DNA of 64,000 nucleotides from DATAYA01 sp963754235 (lineage in GTDB: Bacteria; Pseudomonadota; Alphaproteobacteria; Acetobacterales; Acetobacteraceae): contig CAVWFK010000016.1 in assembly GCA_963754235.1 (NCBI GenBank), positions 62,001 to 126,000 on the forward strand, read 5' to 3'. Of this stretch, positions 1 through 8,701 are shown one piece after another (positions within the stretch are counted from its first letter, which is position 1; each line of letters starts with the position of its first letter). Made by a program: the position numbers and the translations under genes. The notes under the pieces are model-generated. The model did not search any database and was not told the DNA's origin. It worked only from the letters and a program-made list of their open reading frames with translations.

Positions 1-851
1 TCGACGGTTTGGCGCGGCGGCTCGGTGTCAGCCGAATCGCCGCGGCGGAGGGCGTGCACCGCGTTGCCAACACCAATATGGTCGAGGGCATCCGCCTGGT
101 TTCCGTCCGGCGCGGGGTCGATCCGCGCCGCTTCGCACTGCTGGCCTTTGGCGGTGCCGCGGGGCTGCACGTGACCGATGTTGCGCGGCAGCTCGATTTG
201 ACACGCGTTGTCGTGCCGCGGGTCGCGGCCGTGCTGTCGGCTTGGGGCATGCTGGCGACGGACCTGCGCTTCGAAGTCTCGCGCACGCATATCGGGGACG
301 CCGGAACGCTGGACGGTGCCGGCGTGAAGCGCCTGTTTGCCGAGATGGAGGAAGAGGGGCTGGTGCAGCTGCGTGCCGCCTTCGACGGCCCGGTCCGCGT
401 GCAGCGATCCGTCGACATGCGCTACGGCGAACAGATCTTTGAGGTCACGGTCCCGCTGGATGACGTGAATTGGACGAGTTCCAATCCATTGCCGGAAATA
501 GTCGAGCGGTTCCATCGTCGCCACGAAGACCTGTATACCTATGCGCTTCGCGACCAAGAGGCGGGACCGGTCAATGCCCGTGTCGCGGTGATCGGGGTCT
601 TGCCAGAGCTGCCGCTGGAGCCCACTCGGGCCGCCTTACAACCCGCAACGCCAAGGGGTCAGCGAAGGATCCATATCGGCGAACAGGTAACGGCGGCAGT
701 GTATGATTTTGATGCGCTGGCGCCGGGTCAGGCAATCGAAGGACCGGCACTCGTCGAATTGGCGATGACGACGTTGCTTCTGCGGCAGCGGAATAATCTG
801 CTTGTCACGCCCTACGGATGGCTGGACATTGCCATACCCGCCAGGACTTGA
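1..851 (+). CDS. Hydantoinase A/5-oxoprolinase family protein, C-terminal part (5' end outside window)
   Basis: This is the C-terminal part of an ATP-dependent hydantoinase/oxoprolinase (HyuA-type) subunit, which opens five-membered cyclic amides such as hydantoins or 5-oxoproline. The frame is open from base 3, and the first in-frame start (TTG at 9) falls inside conserved sequence, so the real start lies upstream of the window. Family hallmarks are the stretch with ANTNMVEGIR followed by LLAFGGAAGLHVTDVARQL, which is the glycine-rich actin/ATPase-fold region near the end of HyuA. The last 100 residues form the usual beta-rich tail ending in a TTLLLRQRNNLLVTPYGWL-like segment. No HyuB partner follows it, so HyuB may lie upstream. 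The 139 bases after the stop hold no recognisable gene. Confidence 0.88.
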   Translation, partial: DGLARRLGVSRIAAAEGVHRVANTNMVEGIRLVSVRRGVDPRRFALLAFGGAAGLHVTDVARQLDLTRVVVPRVAAVLSAWGMLATDLRFEVSRTHIGDAGTLDGAGVKRLFAEMEEEGLVQLRAAFDGPVRVQRSVDMRYGEQIFEVTVPLDDVNWTSSNPLPEIVERFHRRHEDLYTYALRDQEAGPVNARVAVIGVLPELPLEPTRAALQPATPRGQRRIHIGEQVTAAVYDFDALAPGQAIEGPALVELAMTTLLLRQRNNLLVTPYGWLDIAIPART

Positions 852-990
852 TTCGCTCGCGAACTCGTGAGGACCCGGTTGCACGGGGTTCGTCCGCTAA
901 GCGGGAGCCGCGATAGGGGCTGAGCGAGACGGTCATCAAGCGGGTGGTTGCACGTCGAATTTGTGAACTACTTCCCAACGTCCCTGCGGG

Positions 991-3900
991 ATGGTGATAA
1001 TGGATTTCAAATCATCCGACGCAGAGGGGTGCACTGTGGAGGAGTGGTTGCGGGCGGCGGGGCTGGGGGACCGGATCACGGCATTCCGCGATCATGGCAT
1101 CACCCTCGACCAGGTGGCGGACCTGACGGAGGACGACCTCCGCGAGCTTGGTTTGACGATCGGCGACCGCAAGCGCTTCCGCAGCGCCGTGGCGGCGATT
1201 ACGCGATCGGACCGCGCTGCCGCCGATGGCGCCATCGTGCCGCCGGCCGCGGCGCGGGTGGTCGAGACAACACCTGCCGAGCGGCGTCCGCTGACCATCA
1301 TGTTTGTCGACCTGGTGAATTCGTCCGCTCTCGGCGAGCGGCTCGACGCCGAGGATCTGCTGGAAGTCATTCGCCGCTACCGCGAGTTCTCGGGCGACGC
1401 GATCAACCGCTTCGGCGGACATATCGCCCGTCTCGCGGGCGATGGCATTCTGGCTTACTTCTGCTATCCGGTCGCAACCGAGAACGACCCCGAGCGGGCG
1501 GTGCGCGCGGCCCTGGACATTGCTCGCGGCATCAGTTCGTTGGCGACGCCGGCGGGGACGCCGCTGAACGTGCGCATCGGCATCGCCACCGGCCGCGTGA
1601 TCGTCAGTGACCTGGTCGCAGGCGGCCAGCCGGACATGCGCACGATCATCGGCTCTACGCCCAATCTTGCGGCCCGCCTGCAGAGCTTTGCCCCGCCGGG
1701 TGGCATTGTCATCGCCGAGGCGACGTACGCCCGCTTGGGCAGCGCGTTCATCTGCGAAGATATGGGCAAACGCGAGGTCAAGGGCTTCGCGCAGACCCAT
1801 AACGTTTGGCGCGTGATCGCCGAATCGCCCGCTTTCGGGCGCGGCAGCGAGCTGCGCCGCGCGTGGCGGCTGACGCCGTTCTACGGCCGGCTGGCGGAGC
1901 TCAGTATTCTCGCCGAGCGATGGAACCGCGCACGTGCCGGCGAGGACGGAACCGTGCTGGTGGTCGGCGAAGCCGGTATCGGCAAGTCTCGGCTGATCGA
2001 ACATTTTCTGGCCGAGAATCTCGCTGAGGGAGCGCAGGTGGTGCGTCTCGCCGCGAGCCCGTTCGATGAAGACAGCGCGCTACATCCGGCGATCGCGTTT
2101 TTCCGCGCCGCGGCAGAGCTCGAGGCCGACGACCCGCCTGGGATTCAGCTTGCCAAGCTCGGGGCGGTGCTCGCGGGCGATGCCGCGGCGCAGCGAGCGG
2201 CACTGCCGGTGCTGGCGGAGTTGATCGGCATACCACTCGACGGCTCACCCATCAGCTCTTTGTCGCCGGCGCAACTGCGCGAGCGCATCCTGTCGGTCCT
2301 AGTCCAGCAAGTGCTGTCTCTTGCGATGCGGAAGCCGCTCTGCGTGGTGGTGGAGGATCTGCACTGGCTCGACCCGACCTCACGCGAGCTGCTGGGCCGG
2401 ATGATCGAGAGCATCGCCGGACAGGCAGTGATGTTGTTGCTGACCACGCGGGACGGGTTCGAGGCGCCGTGGACGGCGCGGCGCGCTACGACCGTGCTAA
2501 GGCTGGTGCCGCTTTCCCCGAACGACGTCGCCGATATGGTGCGCAGCCTGTTTGCCGGCCGCGCAATCCCGGAGAACCTCGGCCGCATCATCGCGCGCCG
2601 TACGGACGGCGTACCGCTGTTCGTTGAGGAGGTCGCACGCTCGCTGCTAGCCACGCAGTCGCTCGATGATTTTGACGACAGCAGCGCCGAGGTGCCAGGC
2701 GAAATGATCCCGGCCTCTCTGCACGAATCCCTCATGGCGCGCCTCGACATGTCTGGGGCTGCCAAGGCGATCGCGCAGATCGCGGCGGTTATCGGCCGCT
2801 CGGTGCGGCCCGACTTGCTCGCCGATGTTGCGGCGCTTCCCGAAAGCGCGCTCGGGCAGCCATTGACGACGCTCGGCGAGGCCGGGATCCTGTTGCGCGG
2901 CCTCTCCGAGGGCGCGGTTCGATACACGTTCAGCCACGCGCTGCTCCGCGACGCGGCGTACGACAGCCTGCTGCGCGACGGCCGCCGGGCGCTCCATCTG
3001 CGCGTTGCGCGCGCACTCGTCGTGCGCGATCCGCAGACGGTGGAGCAGCAGCCGGCGCTGCTCGCGATGCATCTGACCGAAGGCAATGCGGCGGAGGAAG
3101 CGGCGCCGCATTGGCTGGAGGCGGCGCGCCGCAGCCTGGCACGCTCGGCGCTGATCGAGGCAACGCGGCTGCTCAGACGCGGCCTGGATGCGCTCGAGAA
3201 GCTGCCGGCGAACGCCCGTGTGCTGGATCACCGGCTGAGGTTGAGCGCCCTTCTCGGCCCGGCACTGATCGCTCTGAGGGGCCCGGCCTCCGCCGAGGCG
3301 CAGGAACTCTACGGAAATGCCTTCGGGCTGGCTCAGGACGTGCCCGAGCACCCTTCCCACTTCCCGCTCTATTGGGGATGGTGGCGGGTTTCGCGGGACT
3401 TCGCCGTGAAGAAGCAGCGCGCCAGCACGCTGCTGGCCCGCGCGATCTCGCGCGACGACCCGGAGCTGCTGCTGCAAGCGCACCATTGCAATTGGGCGGC
3501 GCATTACGATGCCGGCGACTTCGACCGCTGCCGCGCGCATATCGACGTGGGACTGAGCATCTACCGCAAGGGCGAGTTCCGCCATCATGCGCGCCTCTAC
3601 GGCAATCACGACGCGCTGGTCTGTGGTCTTGGTGCGCTCGCGCAGGTCGAGTGGATGCAAGGCCGGCCGCTGAGCGGATTGGCGCGAGAGCACGAGTTCG
3701 CGTGCCTGGGCGAAGAAGATGGATCACGTCGGCACGCATGTTCATGCGCTTGACGTGCAGATTCTGCACCACTCACACCGGCGCGAGCATGAAGCAGTGT
3801 TCAAGCTTGCGGGCGAGCTGGTTTGCCTGACCTCCGAACACGGGCTTGCGGATCATCGTGCCAAGGGCCTCATCTTCCGCGGCTGGACGGTGGCGATGCG

Positions 3901-4402
3901 CGATGATCCGACGGCCGGTCTGCGCACGCTCGAGGATGGTCTCGCGCAACAGCGCGAGATCGGAACGCTGGAGGATTTTCCCGTCTATCTCTGCCTGCAC
4001 GCGGAGGCGCTGGTGCGGGCGGGACAGCCGGAGCGAGCGGTAGAGGAATTGCGGCGCGACCGTCGAATCTTCGACCAGCTTGGCCTGCTGTTCTGGATGC
4101 CCGAGGTGCTCCGGATGCTCGCGGAGGTCACGCTGCATGCCGATCCGGCCAGTGTCGCCGCGGCGCAGGCATTGCTGCGGGAGGCGGCTGACCAGGCCGA
4201 GAGCCAGGGCGTGCCCATGCTTGGCCTGCGCATTGCGCTGACAGCGGCGCAGCTCGAGGCGCGGCTGGGCGATCCGGAGCAGGCGGCGAGACGTGTGGCC
4301 GAGGCGCTGTCGCGCATCGCCGAGGACGACGGCAGCCCCGAACTCGCCGATGCGCGCGCGCTCGCCGGCATCAACGGCCTGCACTGGGGTTCCAGCCGGT
4401 GA
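991..4402 (+). CDS. SAM domain-class III adenylate/guanylate cyclase-AAA ATPase-TPR protein, split by a frameshift near 3700
   Basis: This is a large cytosolic signalling protein. In frame 1 (991-3753), residues about 14-69 are a SAM-like helical domain. Residues about 98-262 are a class III cyclase homology domain with the metal aspartates in MFVDLVNSS and LAGDGILAYF. From about 300 there is a STAND/AAA-type ATPase with Walker A GEAGIGKSR near residue 327 and Walker B LCVVVEDLHWLD. A helical TPR-like region follows. The frame then ends in junk (residues after about 903), while the frame from about 3705 (WAKKMDHVGTHVHALDVQIL) continues the TPR region to 4402. One base is therefore gained or lost between about 3699 and 3716. 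Start ATG 991; ATG 1000 is an alternative. Its stop overlaps the ycaO start (TGATG), so it heads a coupled operon. The ATPase/TPR part may sense a ligand and the cyclase may make cAMP or cGMP; this is inference. Confidence 0.85.
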
Positions 4403-5637
4403 TGAGAAACCGGGACGATAACGGCCCCAAGACCTTCCTCGATGGCACGCATCGCGTGGTCGATCCTGCGGCGACACTGGCGAAAATCATGCCGCTGGCC
4501 GCGAGCATGGGCATCACGCGCGTTGCGGTGCTGACCGGGCTCGACGTGCTCGGCATTCCCGTCGCCGCAGCCGTGCGGCCGAACTCGCGCTCGATTGCGG
4601 TCCACCACGGCAAGGGCAGCACGCTCGACGCGGCGAAAGCGTCGGCGGTGATGGAAGCGGTTGAGTGCTTCCATGCCGAGAGCATCGTGCTGCCGCTGCG
4701 TCGCGCATCATACGCGGCACTGTCCGCAGCAGCGGATGCCCTCGATCCGGCGACGCTGCCGCGATGCGCCGGCCGCGCCTACGCGGATGAGCGGTTGCTC
4801 TGGATCGCCGGATCCGACCTGCTCTCGGGCCGGACGCTATGGCTGCCATATGAATTGGTCAGTGCCGATTTCACAGAACCGTCGCCCACCGACGCCGGAC
4901 TGTTCCAGGCCACCACGAACGGCCTCGCCTCGGGCAATCACTGGCTGGAAGCCGTGCTTCACGCACTATACGAGATCGTTGAACGCGACGCGGTGGCGCT
5001 GTGGCGCGCGCTGCCCGAACGCGCGCAGGATGCCTGCGCGCTCGATCCGTCGGCGGTAGACGGTCCGCTCGGCCGGCAGCTGCTGGCGATGTTCGCCCGC
5101 GCCGAAATCATGGTGCGTGTATGGGACGTGACCTCGGACATAGGTCTTCCCGCCTTTGTCTGCCTTGCCGCGTCGCCGGAAGCGGCCCACGCGGTGGAGC
5201 CGGAACTCGGCTTCGGCTGCCATGCCGATCGCGACATTGCTCTCTCGCGCGCGCTTACCGAGGCGGCGCAGGCACGGCTGACGCGCATCTCGGGCGCCCG
5301 CGATGATTTCGACGCGGCAGGCTATCGGCCGGAGGCGCAGTTGGCACGGCAGGAAGCGGCGCGGCGATGGATGGCGGCACCCGCCCGAGGCGGCTTTCGT
5401 GCGCGCGCGGCGCTCGCGGGACCGACGCTGGGGCACGATCTCGCTCTGGTGCAGGCGCGACTGTCGGCCGTTGGCGTGGCACAGGTGGGCTGCGTCGATC
5501 TGTCGCGCCCCGAGTTCGGTATTCCCGTCGTCCGCACGGTGGTGCCCGGACTTGAGGGGCCGTGGACGCCGCCGGGCGGCGAATACACGCCGGGCCTGCG
5601 CGCCAGGGCCTTGGCGTCAAGCAGGGCCTTCGCGTGA
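4402..5637 (+). CDS. YcaO-domain ATP-dependent peptide-backbone-modifying enzyme
   Basis: This 411-residue YcaO-family protein would use ATP to activate backbone amides of a peptide. Members make azolines, amidines or, with TfuA, thioamides. The ATP-binding glutamate series is visible as SAVMEAVECFHAE (residues about 82-94) and ALYEIVERDAVALW (about 190-203), with the later EAAQARLTRISGARDD segment typical of the fold. The C-terminus lacks the PxPxP ending found in azoline-forming YcaO enzymes, which fits the TfuA-partnered class. Start ATG 4402 overlaps the cyclase stop (TGATG), and the gene's own stop overlaps the TfuA start (GTGA), so translation is likely coupled on both sides. No E1-like ocin-ThiF partner is nearby. 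Family assignment is firm; substrate and product are unknown. Confidence 0.93.
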   Translation: MRNRDDNGPKTFLDGTHRVVDPAATLAKIMPLAASMGITRVAVLTGLDVLGIPVAAAVRPNSRSIAVHHGKGSTLDAAKASAVMEAVECFHAESIVLPLRRASYAALSAAADALDPATLPRCAGRAYADERLLWIAGSDLLSGRTLWLPYELVSADFTEPSPTDAGLFQATTNGLASGNHWLEAVLHALYEIVERDAVALWRALPERAQDACALDPSAVDGPLGRQLLAMFARAEIMVRVWDVTSDIGLPAFVCLAASPEAAHAVEPELGFGCHADRDIALSRALTEAAQARLTRISGARDDFDAAGYRPEAQLARQEAARRWMAAPARGGFRARAALAGPTLGHDLALVQARLSAVGVAQVGCVDLSRPEFGIPVVRTVVPGLEGPWTPPGGEYTPGLRARALASSRAFA

Positions 5638-6425
5638 AGGTGGTCGTGTTCCTCGGCCCGACGCTCGACGTGCGGGAGGCCGCCGCGATGCTGGAAGCCG
5701 ACTATCTGCCGCCCGCGCGGCAAGGCGATATCTACCGCGCTGTCCGCGACCGCCGGCCGGCGGCGATCGGGCTCGTGGACGGCGTGTTCCAGCAGGCGCC
5801 GGCGGTCTGGCATCGCGAGATCCTGTCGGCATTGACGCGGGGCGTTCATGTATTCGGGGCGGCCAGCATGGGCGCGCTGCGCGCCGCTGAGCTGGCGGCC
5901 TTCGGGATGCGAGGCGCCGGGCGCGTATTCGAGTCGTATCGCGACGGTCGGTGGCCCGGTTTTCCCGAGCCGTTCGAGGATGATGACGAGGTTGCCGTCA
6001 TCCACGCGCCGGACGATGCGCGAAATATCGCGCTGTCCGACGCGATGGTTGATCTGCGCGATACGCTGCTGGCGGCCGAAGCAGCCGGTGTCGTCACGCG
6101 CGCGCAGCGTGACGCGCTGGCCGACATCATGAAGCGTCGGCATTTCCCCGAGCGAAGCATCGCCGCACTGGCGGAGGCGGCGGGCGACCCTGCTGGCGCC
6201 TGGATCGCCGCGCATCCGGTCCGGCGCAAGCGGCTGGATGCACTGGCAATGCTGGTGAGTCTCGGCGATTTTCTCGCCTGTCGTCCGGCGCCGTTTCGGC
6301 CCACGTTCCGCTTCACGCCCGCCCTGGTCTGGCAGTCCTTCGTGACCGCCGCCGATGCGCACGACGCCGCCGCGATTGCGCAGGCGGTCTGGCACGACTG
6401 GCTGCCGATCGGGAGCCGAGGATGA
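5634..6425 (+). CDS. TfuA-like protein (YcaO partner)
   Basis: This 263-residue protein has a TfuA core domain. TfuA proteins work with YcaO enzymes in thioamide formation on peptides or proteins (for example the methyl-coenzyme M reductase thioglycine and thioviridamide-type peptides) and are named after trifolitoxin biosynthesis. The signature is at the N-terminus: VVFLGPTLDVREAAAML, then IGLVDGVFQQAPAVWHREIL, then VFGAASMGALRAAEL, followed by an acidic EDDDEVAVIHAP segment. I chose GTG 5634 because it overlaps the YcaO stop by four bases (GTGA) and gives the canonical N-terminal strand; an upstream ATG at 5562 in the same frame would add poorly conserved residues. The stop overlaps the protease start (ATGA). 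Confidence 0.93.
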   Translation: MKVVVFLGPTLDVREAAAMLEADYLPPARQGDIYRAVRDRRPAAIGLVDGVFQQAPAVWHREILSALTRGVHVFGAASMGALRAAELAAFGMRGAGRVFESYRDGRWPGFPEPFEDDDEVAVIHAPDDARNIALSDAMVDLRDTLLAAEAAGVVTRAQRDALADIMKRRHFPERSIAALAEAAGDPAGAWIAAHPVRRKRLDALAMLVSLGDFLACRPAPFRPTFRFTPALVWQSFVTAADAHDAAAIAQAVWHDWLPIGSRG

Positions 6426-7849
6426 TCCCGCCTGCTCTGCATCCAGCCGCGCGCGCGCGGCGGGGTGGCAGCCGGTTCCGCCTGTTCCCCGCCTACGCCG
6501 ATGGTTTTGCGGAGCCGGAAGTGGTCGTGCTGTCCCCGACCGCTGGCACAGTTGGTCCCGGTCCCTCGGATGCGCGCATGTACACGGTCAACCCGATGCG
6601 CAAGGACGATCCGTACGAGCCGCCCGACTACATGCCGCCCTATCATGGGCCCGTCTATCCGCCGGCCATTCCCGACCGTACCGGGAACTTCGACTGGATC
6701 CCGATCGAAAGCGAGCAGTTCCTCGCTGCACACACCTATGGCGCCGTGCGCCGCACGCTGGACATTTGGGAAGGCTATCTCGGCCACCCTGTCGTCTGGT
6801 GGCACGCAGCCTTCATCGCACAGATGGAACTGGTGCCGATCGTTCATTGGGCGAACGCCCATTCCGGCCCCGGCTTCATCGAAATGGGGCGCCAGACGAC
6901 CGGCGCCGGCGGCATCGCCCCGTTCTGCCTGAACTTCGACGTGCTCGCTCACGAAACCGGCCATGCGATCCTGTTTTCACAGATCGGCGCGCCGCCGCCG
7001 GGCGCCGTTACGCGCGAGTTCCTGGCTTTCCATGAGAGCTTTGCCGACCTCGTCGCCGTCATCGGCACGATGTGCTTCCATTCGATCACCAGCCACCTGC
7101 TCACCGAGACGGACGGCAACCTCTATGTGCTCAATGTCGTCAGCCGCATCGGGTCGATCTCCCGGACCGAGCAGCTCCGCATCGCCTCCAACCTGGCCGT
7201 CATGGCCGACGTTGCCGATCTGCAACTGGCCCCCGACGGAAGCTGGATCGATCCGACCGGCATGAATCGCAACCAGCACGCGATCGCCGAACCGCTGACC
7301 GGCGCGATCTTCGATATCCTGGTCGAATTCTATCAGGACGATCTGGTCGACAAGGGCCTCATTCCGCGGGCGGCGGATGCGCGCGGCTGGACGCGGGCGG
7401 AGGTGGAGCAGGCGATGGGCGTGGTGCAGGAGGAGTCTGCGCGTGCCTTTACTCGCTTCGCCACGGGGTTCCACAGCGCGCTCGACCGCGCCCGCGATCT
7501 GGTCGGACGCTGCATGGCGCATGTGATGCTGAGCGTGCGGCCGGAGACGCTGAGCTTCGCGCTGGTCGCGGCTCGCTTCCTGGAGGCGGCGGCGGCACTC
7601 GGCGAGGCCGGCAACCTGCCGGCGCTGCTCGACCATTTCCTCTGGCGCGGCATCGATCCCCGCCCGCACCTCGCGATCGGCATTCCGCGTGGCCGCGGCG
7701 GCCCGAGGGGGCGCCTGCGCGGGCCGCTTCTCGTCACCGAGGCGGCGAACCCTCGGCGCGGCTGCGACTGCGGCGACGCGCGCGGCTTCCTCGGCGCGCG
7801 GCGAATGATGACGCACCCGCACCGCGGCGAGACGGGCACACCAAAATGA
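6422..7849 (+). CDS. HExxH zinc metalloprotease of gluzincin (M4-like) type
   Basis: This 475-residue predicted zinc endopeptidase is the fourth gene of the coupled YcaO operon. Zinc-binding HETGH lies at residues 177-181 and is followed by ESFAD at 205-209, giving the HExxH...ExxxD layout of thermolysin-like gluzincins, with a slightly longer gap (24 residues) than in thermolysin (20). There is no obvious signal peptide, so it probably acts in the cytosol. A proline/tyrosine-rich stretch near residues 60-85 precedes the catalytic domain, and the C-terminus carries a Cys-Asp-Cys-Gly motif. ATG 6422 overlaps the TfuA stop. In this context the natural guess is a leader or follower peptidase that releases a modified peptide, but that is inference; overall similarity to characterised M4 enzymes looks low. 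Confidence 0.82.
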   Translation: MIPPALHPAARARRGGSRFRLFPAYADGFAEPEVVVLSPTAGTVGPGPSDARMYTVNPMRKDDPYEPPDYMPPYHGPVYPPAIPDRTGNFDWIPIESEQFLAAHTYGAVRRTLDIWEGYLGHPVVWWHAAFIAQMELVPIVHWANAHSGPGFIEMGRQTTGAGGIAPFCLNFDVLAHETGHAILFSQIGAPPPGAVTREFLAFHESFADLVAVIGTMCFHSITSHLLTETDGNLYVLNVVSRIGSISRTEQLRIASNLAVMADVADLQLAPDGSWIDPTGMNRNQHAIAEPLTGAIFDILVEFYQDDLVDKGLIPRAADARGWTRAEVEQAMGVVQEESARAFTRFATGFHSALDRARDLVGRCMAHVMLSVRPETLSFALVAARFLEAAAALGEAGNLPALLDHFLWRGIDPRPHLAIGIPRGRGGPRGRLRGPLLVTEAANPRRGCDCGDARGFLGARRMMTHPHRGETGTPK

Positions 7850-7940
7850 TACTGGTCGAGTAACCTTCCGATAGTGTAGCATTCCCGTGTTGTCCCAGGC
7901 GGGCGAGTAGGGTGCCAGTTGCTCAGCAGGAGGAACGCGC

Positions 7941-8576
7941 ATGGCTTTGCAACCACCGAACGAGAAACCGGAGGAACAGCTGGAAGGTTGCCCGCTCAGC
8001 GAGGCGTTGCTGGCACCTTCAACCCTGCGCCTGTTCGGCCGCGAGTTCATCGGGCTAAGGCTCGGCGATCTGGGCCTCAATGCGGCGTCCAACAGCCCGC
8101 TCATTACGCGGCTCCGCGAGGCCGTGGAACGCCGGGCGAAGGCTATCGCGGACGGCAAGCCGGTGGACGACGCCGATGTGGTCGGCCTCGCGCGCATTTA
8201 CGGCTTCAGCTATCTCGGCAACTACTACAAGCTGCCTGACCCGCCGGTCATGCTCGTTTTCGGCAAGGGTGAGGCAGTACCTTCGGGTTACGTCGAGGTG
8301 ATCTCGATGAGTTTGATGGGGGTCGAATTCAAGGACTCCGTCTTCGTCAAGGATATCAAGCTGTGGGCCTGCGACCAAATGGACGTGGGCATCCGCCTCG
8401 ACATCACGATCGGCTGGATGAAGGACATTTTGGTGGCCGAGGAGATGACGTCCGAAAACAACGTCACGGGCGGACAGATGACGGGCCGCTCCGACCTGGT
8501 CGGCCGCGCCGATCTGGTGGGACGCGCCGACCTCGTCGGGCGCGCCGATATGATCACCATGCCGCGGAAGCGCTGA
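7941..8576 (+). CDS. Uncharacterised protein with DLVGRA hexapeptide-repeat tail; possible substrate of the YcaO/TfuA/protease operon
   Basis: I do not recognise this 211-residue protein. A good Shine-Dalgarno (AGGAGG) lies just before ATG 7941. The body (residues 1-170) is a soluble alpha/beta-looking domain that includes FGREFIGLRLGDLGLNAASN and a conserved-looking core around YGFSYLGNYYKLPDPP. The tail consists of GRS followed by three exact DLVGRA units, then DMITMPRKR. It is separated from the protease gene by only 91 bases and ends at a large palindrome, so it is probably the last gene of the same transcript. Possible roles are the precursor or protein substrate carrying a repeated core at its C-terminus, or an accessory factor. 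The N-terminal region is much larger than a usual RiPP leader, so the substrate role is a hypothesis. Confidence 0.75.
   Translation: MALQPPNEKPEEQLEGCPLSEALLAPSTLRLFGREFIGLRLGDLGLNAASNSPLITRLREAVERRAKAIADGKPVDDADVVGLARIYGFSYLGNYYKLPDPPVMLVFGKGEAVPSGYVEVISMSLMGVEFKDSVFVKDIKLWACDQMDVGIRLDITIGWMKDILVAEEMTSENNVTGGQMTGRSDLVGRADLVGRADLVGRADMITMPRKR
8493..8546 (+). repeat. Three in-frame 18-bp units encoding DLVGRA
   Basis: Units are 8493-8510, 8511-8528 and 8529-8546, preceded by a partial unit (Gly-Arg-Ser) and followed by Asp-Met. The three units encode identical hexapeptides but differ at third codon positions (for example GAC/GAT, CTG/CTC, GGC/GGA/GGG). This shows protein-level conservation rather than fresh polymerase slippage. 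Confidence 0.9.
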
Positions 8577-8581
8577 TTCTG

Positions 8582-8679
8582 CGTCATCGCGAGGCGCGGA
8601 GCGCCGTGGCGATCCAGGCGGGCCGCTCCCTGCCTCACGCCTGGATCGCCACGCCGCCAAGCGGCGGCTCGCGATGACG
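8582..8679. repeat. Large inverted repeat (REP/MITE-like palindrome), probable bidirectional terminator
   Basis: The left arm is 8582-8620 and the right arm 8638-8679. They are near-perfect reverse complements, beginning CGTCATCGCGAGG and ending CTCGCGATGACG, with GGCGATCCAGGCG near the centre, and the loop is short. It sits exactly between convergent genes (repeat-tail protein ending at 8576, kinase ending at 8702). Dispersed palindromes starting CGTCATTGCGAG are common between genes in alphaproteobacteria; only this copy is in the window. Confidence 0.85.
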
Positions 8680-8701
8680 GACGGGCCAGGCCGGTTTCTC
8701 T

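Noticed and set aside
8493..8546. Short tandem repeats considered as a CRISPR-like or minisatellite array
   Set aside because: The repeats are in frame, have no spacers, and vary only at synonymous sites; they are a peptide repeat.
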